This document shows, piece by piece, positions 47,701 to 58,421 of a DNA stretch of 64,000 nucleotides. Numbering within the stretch: the first letter of the stretch is position 1; every line of letters begins with the position of its first letter. A program made the position numbers and the translations under genes. The notes beneath the pieces are model-generated. The model searched no databases. It saw only the letters and a list, made by a program, of their open reading frames with translations, and was not told the origin of the DNA. The DNA lies in the NCBI GenBank assembly GCA_003254905.1, contig QANU01014112.1:595032-659031 (forward strand), given 5' to 3'. The DNA is from Nissolia schottii (Eukaryota; Streptophyta; Magnoliopsida; Fabales; Fabaceae).

Positions 47701-48623
47701 NNNNNNNNNNNNNNNNNNNNNNNNNNNNNNNNNNNNNNNNNNNNNNNNNNNNNNNNNNNNNNNNNNNNNNNNNNNNNNNNNNNNNNNNNNNNNNNNNNNN
47801 NNNNNNNNNNNNNNNNNNNNNNNNNNNNNNNNNNNNNNNNNNNNNNNNNNNNNNNNNNNNNNNNNNNNNNNNNNNNNNNNNNNNNNNNNNNNNNNNNNNN
47901 NNNNNNNNNNNNNNNNNNNNNNNNNNNNNNNNNNNNGGGGGGGGGGGGGAACAAAATATCATGAAAATGCCGTGATTTGCTTTTGCTTCTCTTAAAACTT
48001 AAAAAGCTTTTCTGCGGTTTTAAAGACAAGTGCTCTCTCTCTCAGTAAAAGTTAAGCAAAGCTGCAAAATATCCAAATTAGAAAACCCTGGCAAATCCTC
48101 TATGTGTACTATAGCACACAAGCATCTCAAATATTCCTGAAATTTTAAATTTTTTCATCCATCAAAAACAGTAAGCACACTCAAAACACCAATTCAGTTC
48201 AGGAATTCCGGGAAAATCACCACAAAACAAGACAAAACAGTTGAATTCAATCCACAATGGTAAGCTTCTAAGTTAAGCAAAAAAGCATCTAAGATAGTAA
48301 TGACATGAATCCCAATTCTCATGAAAAAAGAGAGAGACAAAAAGTTCAGAAGTGTTGTTATGAGCACAAAGGCAAGAATTGATTTCAAATTAAATGAAGT
48401 GCTATGACTCATTAAAAACAGAGCATACCTCAAAATAAAAAACATTTTTTTACAGGAATGTAACATTTATAGCATATGAATGCATACCCAGATGAAGATT
48501 AAGCTTTAAAAATGAAAAAAAAGAAAATGCATTTGTTGTGGGGTGCGTAATAAGGGCACTGACCTGAAGGCGGGTCCTAACATGGTTGAAACCAAAGAGG
48601 GTTCTTAAATCAAACCAAGCCAT
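44777..48623 (-). CDS. LPP2: Lipid phosphate phosphatase (PAP2 family, LPP2-like), 340 aa
   Basis: Eight exons on the - strand: 48564-48623, 46407-46631, 46222-46309, 45995-46104, 45770-45860, 45440-45628, 45243-45302, 44777-44976. The sum is 1023 nt (340 aa plus TAG). All three catalytic motifs of the PAP2/LPP family are present: K141..RPRP149 (KNAVGRPRP), PSGH at 186-189 and SR236-237..H243..D247 ([12 protein letters not shown]). About six membrane helices are visible, for example [18 protein letters not shown]. Such integral membrane enzymes remove phosphate from phosphatidic acid, lysophosphatidic acid or diacylglycerol pyrophosphate, ending lipid signals. The start [20 protein letters not shown] sits alone in exon 1. 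Exon 2 begins [14 protein letters not shown], so an alternative start MREVQLG is possible. Intron 1 (1.9 kb) includes a sequence gap. The soluble tail is Gln-, Gly- and His-rich. Confidence 0.95.
47160..47290. repeat. Palindromic element in LPP intron 1
   Basis: The ends AAACGGATCAAGATCCTCTCATG and CATGAAAGGATCCTCATCCTTTT are inverted. An inner hairpin has TCATGTTCATTTC opposite its complement AACATGAACATGAGAG. This suits a small foldback MITE. Confidence 0.55.
47643..47949. other. Assembly gap (280 N) between G homopolymers
   Basis: N bases at 47657-47936 are flanked by 14 G on the left and 13 G on the right. The missing stretch lies inside LPP intron 1 and so should not alter the protein. 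Confidence 0.97.
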
Positions 48624-48699
48624 TAATCAGTGTGAAGCAACGGAAAATACCATTCAAAGGAACAGATCAGAGAAGAAGAGGGGTTTTGCAGTTACAGAG

Positions 48700-50680
48700 A
48701 AGACAACGAACAGCATAAGCAAGTAGCAGCAAAACAAGGAAAAAGGGGTATCTCCAAATTTCCAGTTTTTTAAAAATTCAATTTTTAAAATTTCAATTTT
48801 TTAAAAATTCGATTTTTTTGTCCACACAAAGAAAAGAAGAGCAGGAGGAGCAGGATAATAAAGATGGAGCAGAAGAGAGAGATAGATAGATACATCCAAA
48901 ACGATGAGCACCGTTTGGTGTTTTTACCTTAGGGAGGTGGAGGCCACCACCTTTTTTTATTTGGGGTGAAATGAAACTTAGATTACGATTGGGATATGGT
49001 CCCAGCTAGGTCACATTATGATGCAGATACTACTAGTTATTTATTATACTATGGACTATGAATAATGCTATTGTAATTAGTTAGAAGAGGAAGCTTTTCA
49101 ATAATTATTGCATATAGTGTTTGACAAGCTTATAATAATCGAAATGCTGTGTTTTTTTTTTGTAATGTGTTATTAATATGCGATCTATCATGACTAATTT
49201 TTTTATTATTTATGTCATGTTTAAAACTCATTTAATCAATTAGTGGTGATTAATTATATATGATAACCCATGACAAAATATTAACTTGAGAGAATTCATT
49301 CTCTATCTTATAAGAATTTTAGTTTTCTTTGTTCTAAATTAACTGTACAACTAAGTTAGACCGGGTTAATCAGACATATAGAGCTTAAATGTCAGTGGTT
49401 TGATCGAAGGAAAAAAAAGCAAAATTTTTGATAATCTGCTATATGTTACTCTCATTAAGTCAAAATACAAGATATAACTATATTTAATAATTTTTTTACT
49501 CACAAAACCTGACTCCTAGAATTTAGTTAAAGAAAACAAGTGGCCAAGCAATCTTTGGTTGTAACTTGCAAGGAATCTATTTATTTTTTGAGTTTAGTGT
49601 AAATTAATCTCTTTTTATAAAATGCTTAAAAGCCAGGAAGCTAGCCAGCCAGGAAACTTCATATCAATAAGCATGCAAAATGGACAATGCAAATAGTCCT
49701 TTCAGGGTAAGGTCCCACTCCAATGGACTCCACATTTGTTTTGTATTTAGGTCACCTTCCGGCAAATGCATTATTGGACTGTTGAAAATTTTTAGTTTAC
49801 AATAAGAATTTACACTCACATTTATAAAATTCAATTGTACCAAGCTTTTGTCTTGCTTAGTGATAAGCATGTTCCCTGGTTTTGTACAAATGTCAAATGG
49901 TGACTAGTTATAATGTCAACAGAACTTAAAATATTTGAAGCCTTCAATTTTATTGAAGATTTTTATTTGCAACAGTTTTACTTTCTGAAAAATAAAACCT
50001 CAGCACTTAACATTAACAATCTAATGTTAGAACTGGATCAAAGTACCTTTCTTCAAATAGCCTTAGTTTTTATGACCAGGGAGTTTGCTGATGTTGTGAT
50101 TGCATGTTCTATCTTTCACTTTCCCTCAAAGGAAGAACAAAATAAAGTTCCTCCTCTCCGTGCCACCACCATTGAATTATGAATTTTTCTGTTTAAATTT
50201 GGCACTGATTTTCAACTAACAAAGGTGACTGTCATCGTAGCGTTAATATACAATAACAATGGTTTATAAATCTAAGAGCTCAGAGAGTCTTACATTCCAA
50301 ATGATGCCATACTTGCATCAGTGATCAATTATTTTGTACAATTCATTAGAATAAAATACAAATCAAGTGTTTCAGTTGTACAATTACAGTCCTTCATCCT
50401 TGTCTAACTTCAATTTTCATCACAAAAGTCTACCAGGAATAATGTATCTAACTGTAACAAAGCATGTTTTTCATAGTCAAGAAAATTTCGAATTCTACTA
50501 TGAATGTAACAAAGATGACACAAGATCATAGAGGTAAGGGAAGAAAGAGAAACATGACTTCTGTGATAGGAATTATGTGGCTGACACCAATGGAAATGTT
50601 TGCTTCAAACTCTTCCCAGCTGCAAAATTTTCAGCAATGATAAATATGATGGTCCTATTGTTACCTTTATTCCTAATTTG
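48700..50680. other. Intergenic: LPP promoter side and 3' flank of the coiled-coil gene
   Basis: About 2 kb, A+T-rich. The first 200 bp (purine-rich on the + strand, AGCAGGAGGAGCAGG and AGAGAGATAGATAGATA) is probably LPP leader or promoter. No open frame with recognisable motifs. The right end is likely 3' UTR of the next gene. Confidence 0.5.
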
Positions 50681-50686
50681 ATTTCA

Positions 50687-52726
50687 TTATGTGGCCCTAG
50701 TGTTCTTCTTGCCTCTAAAAAGCTTTGCCAAATTCGGGATCACCTTCTTTCGCTTCTTAATCGTGAAAGGACTAAAAGACCGAGCAGCCGGTGTAGCAGC
50801 AGCCTTCTGAAACTTGCCTCTCCTGGCAGGAGTTATGCTGCCGTTGGATTTGAAGCTCTTTCTTGACATGGCTCTCTGAAAGTTTTTCGAATTACTCCTC
50901 TCGCGCTTTCTTGGCCAATAATCGAACTCCTCGCTACTAACTCTTCTCGGAAGTGACTTCCCTTTGGTGTGAACCTCTTGCTTTTCCTCCAATTTGGTTT
51001 CCTTGAGTTCTCTCTGAGCTATCTTTGTTTTCATCAGTATTTCCTTCTCGCTGGCCTTGAAAGCTTCGATCCACGCCTGCGTCGCCTCAACTTTCTTATC
51101 GGCAATTTCTTCTGCCGCGGCCGCGTGAGTGGTTAAGTACTCATACTCAAATTTTGAGATAGTGATCACAGAACAATGTTGTGCTGCTAAAGCTCTTTCC
51201 CTCATGGTAACCTCAGCAAGTGTTCTCAGCTTCTCTAAGGCCAAAGCTTCTGAAGTTTTAGCCACTTCTAACTCTTGCATCGCGTCTTGCAATCTTTCCT
51301 CGGTCGTGTCGATCTCGGACTCAGTTTTCTGGATCTCTGCCTTGGTTGTTATAACCTCTTGGCTTATAAGCTCCTTTTCCTTTTTCGCCGCATCTCTTTC
51401 GGTCTTCAAGTTATCGAGAGTGTGTGATAGACTAATGACTATGGACTTGGCCTTTTCCTCGGCAGCAGATACAGATTCTAGCTTCGATTTTGCTCTCAAG
51501 AGCTTTGATTTGAGATTCTGAATTGTTGTATCCACTTTCCCTTCTTCCTTCTTCAATTGATCCGTCTCGGCCGTGACATGCCTCAGCTTATTTCTTATCA
51601 CATCCATAGAGGCCATAAACTGAAAGCCTTCTTCTCTAATCAAAGCCAATTCTTTCTTTGCTGCTTTCACTTCTTCTTTCACATTCTGCAACATCATACT
51701 AGAGTCTCCTGATTCCTCCTCTTTCTCAAAACTTCCTTCAAATTTCTCCACACTCTCATCTCCTTGAACCTTTTTCGCCGTTTCCTTGAATGAGTTAAGC
51801 TCATTCTGCAAGAGATTAACATCTGACGTTGTCACAGCTAGTTTCTTTTCTAGCTCTTTTGACTCATCTATCTCTTCAATTGCATCCTTCAATTTTTCCC
51901 TCATGCTTTCCAATTTCATTGCATACTCATTCTCTTCCTTTTCTCTTTTGGCTTTAATGTCTTCCAATTCTCTCAAGGCCTCAATCCTTGCAAGTTCAGC
52001 AAGCACTTGTTCCTCATTGGCTTCATCGATCTCCTTTCTGAGCACTTCTTCGGCTCTCGAACACAAGTCTATCTTCGACCTTGATGCTTCGATTTCTTTC
52101 TCGGCTTGAGATTTCTCTTCCAACACCAAAGCCACATCAAGCTTAAGCTTGAACAATTCCTTCTTGACACACTTCAATTCTCTCATCACTTGTGCATACT
52201 CAGGACTCTCATTCCTCATTGCAGCCAATGACGCTGCCCTGTTTCGGCTCTTTCTCCTCTTCTCTAGCATCTCTGTGTCTCCCATTTGAGCCTTCGCCTC
52301 GTGGCTCGATTCCTCAATCATAGAAAACAGGTTTTTTGCCACCTTCTTTGCATTGGACAGCTCAGATTCGGCTCGAGCTTTCGCAGATTCTGCACTCCAT
52401 GTGCTCTCTTTGTACCGGCTGATATCGCTTCTTGCCTTGTGCAATTCTCTTGTTCTTGAAGAGGGCTTCTAAGAAACAAAATATAATAGCAATTGGCAAC
52501 AATAAAATTTTACAAAGTTAAATTATATAATGCCACACTAGTCCAAAAATTGCAAATTCATGAATAGTTCTTTTTCTATGAACTATGAACATACCGAAGA
52601 GACATCCATCTGACTTTTCTTCATTGAAGTCATTTCATTGCCACCAGTCCTATCATCATAGAAGTTAACTACATCTTTAACTGATCCAACTCCTCTTTTG
52701 TTACCAATCCTTGTGCCATAATCCAT
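50687..52726 (-). CDS. WEB family coiled-coil protein (PMI2/PMI15-like), 637 aa
   Basis: Two coding exons on the - strand: 52595-52726 (44 codons, MDYGTRIGNKRGVGSVKDVV) and 50687-52468. GVGSVKDVVNFYDDR at the N terminus is the conserved WEB (DUF827) start. Almost all of residues 50-560 is heptad-rich coiled coil made of Glu, Lys, Ala and Leu, with no enzyme motif. The C-terminal 80 residues are basic (FTIKKRKKVIPNLAKLFRGK). In Arabidopsis WEB1 and PMI2 form a complex that controls the speed of chloroplast movement in blue light by acting on chloroplast actin filaments; PMI15 is a close relative. The length (PMI2 is about 600 aa) and start favour this subgroup. The AG of a leader intron abuts the ATG directly, and a probable non-coding first exon lies at about 53311-53430. 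Confidence 0.88.
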
Positions 52727-53310
52727 CTAGGGTTTGTTCTAATCCTAACAAAATGTTGCCAAAAACTGAAAGTTCCATAATTCACATAATCAGAATTCCT
52801 AAGCTAGCATCACTTCATATTCCTAGTTCCAACCCCAACATAGCTAACCACCATGTGATACTTAACTAGCATAGGAAAACATGAGGAAATTATTATGCCA
52901 ATTAGACTAGTAAACCTTCAAATTCATCTTTAAGATTGGCAGCGTCAGTTAAGCTCGTCTCCTCCCAAGCTATAGAAACTATCAAATTCGTCCCAAGGTT
53001 TCCAAAAGTTGATCAAAATTAGTCATTCGATGTCGGTCAAGTTAGTTCCGCTCAGGAACTAATTTGATTGACTTTTGGTTACCTTGGGGATGAACTTGCC
53101 CGACGGTGATAACCTTCCGAACAAATTTAAAAGTTTACTTTTGCATAGACAGTGCTTTATCATCTACAAAATGACATTTCAGGGTTAATTGTTACCTAAA
53201 GCTAAAATGTTACTATATAAGTGAACAAAACATAATTCACTTTGGCGCTTGAGCACCTAATAATTTCTCAGAAAACATTCATAAGGAAAGCAAAATGCTT
53301 AATGGCATAC
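52727..53310 (-). other. 5' leader intron of the WEB-like gene
   Basis: The donor (TTTCAG then GTATGCC on the - strand, at 53310) and acceptor (AACCCTAG directly before the ATG) define a 584-bp intron in the 5' UTR. It carries the family A MITE at 52911-53138. Inferred from splice signals only. Confidence 0.55.
52911..53138. mobile_element. MITE family A copy
   Basis: The ends TAAACCTTCAAATTCATC and CGAACAAATTTAAAAGTTTAC are inverted. The interior pair is CCAAAAGTTGATCAAAATTAG against CTAATTTGATTGACTTTTGG. One of five family copies in the window. Confidence 0.7.
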
Positions 53311-54044
53311 CTGAAACTGTGCTTGGAAGCTGGTTTGTTCGGCTGAAAAATCAAAATTTGTGATGAGTGAAAGTTCTGGTGAAGAATTCTAAGCTCAAAA
53401 GTGGAAGAAAGAAAAAGGAGATGTAAGATGTAACAAAGGAGGGAGGGAGTTCCTACGACTGGCTAGTATTGGAGACACCGCTACCTATCCCTTTATTATT
53501 ATTTATTTTTCAATGCAGATTTTTTATTGCAATTTACAGGTCTTAAATTTTTTGTGATTGGGACCACCTAGATTTCATTTTCACTCGTTTTGTCTCCTTT
53601 CATAGTAAGAGTAACAAGTCCTTTCTCTTGAAAATTGAAAAAAAATTGTGACAACCAAAGTTTATGTTATGAAACAAAAATTTTGTGGTGTTACTATTTA
53701 AGATTACTTGAAGAATGTTTCTGATTTGTCCTTCCGACAAGAGACCAGTTAAGTTCCAAAAAATTTTCATGTACACCCAATTTTATACACTCAAACATAC
53801 ACCACTAATAATGTACAAACTTTATTCTTATGAATGCACAAATATTACAAACATATAGATGATATTCTCAATCATACTTAATGAAGTGCACAAATATTAC
53901 AGATATTAAAACACAAACTTTATGTATATAAGTATAGGGTGTATGTATGGTGTATATTTTTTAGTGTACGTGTAGCAGGACTCTTAAGTTCCTGTAATAT
54001 GTTCACAAGATGTAGTAACTCAAGTGGTATTTTTTAAGAGTTAT

Positions 54045-54262
54045 AGTAAGCGGTCATTTTCATTTTTAAAATTATGAAAAATATTAAATTCATCTTTAAA
54101 AGTTGCAAAGAATTGGTCAAATTAATTATTGAGAGAGATGATGGATGACGAAAAATTAATTTGATAAACTTTTGACAACTTTAATGATAATTTTAATACT
54201 TTTCATAGGTTGTTATAAATTTTATTGACGTTATCAACTTTATGAAGAATTTGAANTATATT
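54045..54262. mobile_element. MITE family A copy, decayed
   Basis: It keeps the ordered blocks ATTAAATTCATCTTTAAAAG, GGTCAAATTAATTATTGA, TTTGATAAACTTTTGACAAC and ATCAACTTTATGAAGAATTTG seen in other copies, with weaker ends. Confidence 0.45.
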
Positions 54263-55039
54263 ATTCTCTTCTTTTTGCGCAGTATTATTCATGGGCTTTG
54301 AACCTTATATTATGTTCACTAGTGTGTAATTGTGAGAACCAATTACATGGCATGCAAGCTGAAGAAGACGACAATGCTATTAAATAAGGGGTGATAGTTT
54401 TTGACAGGGATTTCTCAGGTGTATGATGACATTTCTTCTAAGAGTTGTCGCTAACTATACAAGATCATAGCTTTGCCACAAAAAGAATCTATGGTTCAAG
54501 GATCAGCCACATCTTCATATGCGGATCCATCGTATTAGGTCCACTGTGGCCATATAATTTATTTATAATTTCAAAAAGGCCTTTTTTGGGTAGATAAAAA
54601 GGCCCTTTATCCCAACCAACTAAAATAAAAAGGCCCTCTAGAGTCGCAAGTGGGTTCGGCACTATGGAAGAAATTATTTGGAAAATGCTTTGTAGCCAAA
54701 AAATAAAAAACAATTATCTCATTCTTTTTTTTTTATTAGTTAAGTAGTATCCATTATCAATAGCAACTAATCATATTTTAAGACTTTTAGATTACCAAAG
54801 TGAATTATAAGAAATATTTACATGGCATAAACATAACAAATTTATATTTTTAATGTAGATACAATCACAAAAAGTTTGGGCTTCGCAATCTTAATTCATA
54901 ATACAATCACATGTTTATGGGTTTTTCTAATTTTTTTTAGCATGTTTAAATTTAATTTGTTTGATTTGTAGTTGTACAATTTTTTTTAATAATTACTACT
55001 CAAAACTCCTTACAATAGAAGCTTCTCAATTAAAGTTGT

Positions 55040-55225
55040 TAAAATTAAAATTTTACGTAAGATTGAATGAACAAAATAAAAATATAAAATATAAAATATA
55101 AAATCGTAACACGGTTTAAATATAAGATCTTTCAATTCAAGTGATAATATTAGAATCGACTAACATTTTCAAACTCATAATATTACAAGATTCTCATATT
55201 TAAATCGAAATCTTACCAATATTAC
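55040..55225. mobile_element. Dispersed repeat family B, copy 3
   Basis: Ordered blocks ATCGTAACACGGTTTAAAT, CAAGTGATAATATTAGAATC, CAAACTCATAATATTACAAGA and TATTTAAATCGAAATCTTACC match the copies at 20622 and 38150. Confidence 0.55.
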
Positions 55226-55599
55226 TCACAAATTTTCATCACAAACCTAAAACAAAATTATGCCTTAAATTAGAGGGTTGTAAATGAAAAAATTAATGAT
55301 AAAAGAGTTTTACTCATCGATCTGACTTGAACCAACTTGATTAAGTGAATTTCAACGAATTTTTTTATAAAAGTAAAATATATTCTAGAAATCATAAGAC
55401 TCACACCAAGTAAAGTCGTGGTAATTGCAACAAAGTCTCCCAAGTTCGTTTTGTAATTCCGTTAACTTTCATTTTTTAAAAAATAAAATAATAATAATAA
55501 TAATAATAATAAAAATAAAAAGGACCGCGAAGGAAGCAATGCCATGTGAGATGCCACCAAACTTGCATACACGTAATACAACACATACAGATCTGCACC

Positions 55600-55632
55600 T
55601 TCTTCTTCTTCTTCTTCTTCTTCTTCTTCTTC
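55600..55632. repeat. (TTC)n microsatellite in a 5' leader
   Basis: About eleven TTC units, 56 bp before the ATG of the LisH-HEAT gene. Pyrimidine-rich leader typical of plant genes. Confidence 0.9.
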
Positions 55633-55687
55633 ACTTCCATGGCCTCTGTGATCAGATCACAGAATTAGGGTTTTTGAATTGAAGAAT

Positions 55688-58379
55688 ATGGACGTGGAGA
55701 GATCTTCGCTGTGCAACTGCGTCGTGAATTTCCTGTTGGAAGAGAACTACCTCCTCACCGCCTTCGAGCTCCTCCACGAGCTCCTCGACGACGGCCGCGA
55801 CGACCACGCCATCCGCCTCAAGCACTTCTTCTCCGATCCCTCCCTCTTCCCTCCCGATCAAATCTCCCGCCTCAACTCTCTCCGCGGTAACTCACTCACT
55901 CACTCACTCTCTAACTACGATTGCTTCTTTAGATTTTAGATTCGATCTCAGAATCAGTTCCAGAATCACCTAATTTGCTGCTTCGTTCTGCTAACGCTGA
56001 CATTCGGGAGGTTATTTCGGAAATGGAGCTGAACTATTGTAGGATTAGGATTGGTGCAGTTAGAATTTGATTGAGAAATGCTAATTGGAAACATATGTTT
56101 TGTTAAGCATGATTTGGACGCTGTTGAACTGTTGATATTTGAAACCCCGAGTAACAGAGATGTAATGAACTGAATTGGAGCTGGATTGTTCTAGGATCAG
56201 GAATGGTGTGACAATGTACTCCATGGTTCAATTAAAAATTTGATTGAGAAATGCTAATATGAACGTATGTTTAGTTAAACATGATGTGGACGGTGTTGAA
56301 CTGTTGATATCCGAAACTCCGAGTATGTAACAGAGATTTTGAGCTGTAATGAACTCTGACTAAGGAGAGATTTTGAGCTGGAGTTATTTTATTAAGGTGA
56401 ATGTGTGTGCCTTGGTCAGCTTCAGTTGCCTAGCGACTTTGGTGTGTACTTGGTGACAATTTTTCCTTTTTTTTTTTTTCAAGGAAAAAAAAGAAGCATG
56501 TGAATGGATGAATAGAAAAGGAGTAGTGGAGAAGCCTTAAAAACAATATTTAATAAAGGAGTGAGATATGCAATTAAGAAATTACCAATTGATCTTGATA
56601 AACGAGGAAAGGAATATATACTTTTATAGAATTCTGGCTTTGCTTGTATGGAAATTAAAAGAAAAAAAATCCAGCCTCTAATAGGGTTGAACAAAAACAT
56701 AACTAAGTTAGAACTGGGAAAAAAAACAGAGCATAATTAAAGATTCCTGTGATTAGGAAGTGGTGTCATGCAAATTTTTTCAGAGTCTATGTTTTGACTT
56801 ACAATCTTGAGAGTTAGCTTGTAATATTTTTTTTATCAAGCTAATTCTTTTGCGCGAATTATGCTTAATTGCGCGAATCAGGAAGTGGTGTCAAGTTGTC
56901 AACTGCATTGCATATAGCTAAGGAGAGCCATCAGGATGGCTTTCTTTATTTTCATCTTGGATTGCAGTGATTGGCTGTTTAAATCAATCTCTATTTCATT
57001 ACAATGAGATGAGAAAGGGTTTACATTTTGTACAACATGCACTTTTTTTTTCTTTGATTTGGGCATTGTTTCTGTGTGTTGTGTAATCTTGGGGGATGAT
57101 ATTCTCTCTTCTTCATTTTCATTCTTGCAAAGCAGTGGCAGATCCTCAAAGTTTGCTGGAAGAGAAAGAAGCAGCAGAAGAAAAGTTAGCTATTAGTGAT
57201 TATGAACTGCGTTTGGCTCAAGAAGACATCTCTAAACTCAAAACTGAATTGCAGAAGAGGGCAGAAAACCATAATGAAATAAATGGTATTTTTCTTGACC
57301 ACTTTATCTTTATGTTTTATGTGATATCCATTTGACCTTTAATTTCATACAGTTCATATGTAATTATGTACAATTATGTTGAAGGATTTTACTTATGAAT
57401 AGTGTGTTAAGTTCTTTTTATTGTATTTATGAGATAGAAAAAGAATTATTATTAGACAAGAATGGAAGAATACTAGAGAGGAGAAGATGTCCTCAAAAAA
57501 CAGTCACAAAGTCAAAGGAAAAAACAAAAGAAGGTAAAATCCACCATAAGAAACCGCAACCCAAGAGGAAAACAGAAAAGGGAAACTCCACAACTGCCCC
57601 CTTCTCTTCTAGGAAACTCCCTATCACAATCCTAACTAGGAGTCCATGACGGTGCATTATCAAGGAAGGATAGACATGCCCAAGAACTTCAAGCTTCCAA
57701 AGCTTGTCAATAGCTAATATCCAACTTCTCACAGAGTAGAAAAGCATTGTTAAATTGCAAAACAAAGTAATATAACTCTATTTTGGATGCAGCTGCACAG
57801 TCAAGTGGAGATGTTTCACTGAATGATGGGAAACAAATTCAACAACATAAAGAGAATGCTTCCTTCACTGATTTGGGTACTTTAAAGGATACTGAGCGAC
57901 GAGATCTTAATTGTGCTGTGAAAGAGTATTTGCTTTTAGCTGGGTACCGTCTTACTGCAATGACATTTTATGAAGAGGTTGGTAATGCCATATTGACTTT
58001 CTTCTCCTCCCTTTCTGTGACCCCCCCCCCCCTTTTTTTTCCATATTTCCTCTTTTGGTAGACTTCATCTTGTGATTTTTATAAGTGACGTCTCTTTTGT
58101 TGTCTGAGATGCAATATTACTAGACTTTGTTCTGTTGGCAATTGGGAAATAAGTAGTTACACTGACAGTGGCTCTGGTAGCTTCATGTATGGAACTCATG
58201 TATATAAAAAAGTCATATATGGAATATATAGAGGATGTTATGCTCTTCTACTTTTTATTTTGGTTGTGGGATGACAGGTCTTGGGTAGTATTATCAAAAG
58301 TTTCTATTATATTTTTTATTGCGGTTTCTTCCATTCTCCTGTCGGCAATCATTCAATTGTTTAAGTTACTGCTGATAAG

Positions 58380-58421
<42 letters not shown>

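Larger units (their letters stand above)
53440..55590. other. Intergenic between the divergent WEB-like and LisH genes
   Basis: No gene seen. It contains a decayed family A copy (54045-54262, with a single N at 54256), family B copy 3 (55040-55225), an (ATA)n tract at 55488-55511 and the promoter side of the LisH gene. The WEB-like and LisH genes are transcribed away from each other across this stretch. Confidence 0.5.

Noticed and set aside
50687-52444. Several + strand open frames opposite the WEB-like gene
   Set aside because: Ser/Phe-rich antisense shadows of the Glu/Lys-rich coiled coil.
57395-57649. 84-codon + strand frame rich in Lys in intron 2 of the LisH-HEAT gene
   Set aside because: It lies within an intron whose flanking exons join in frame without it. 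Low-complexity Lys/Arg; no homology recognised.
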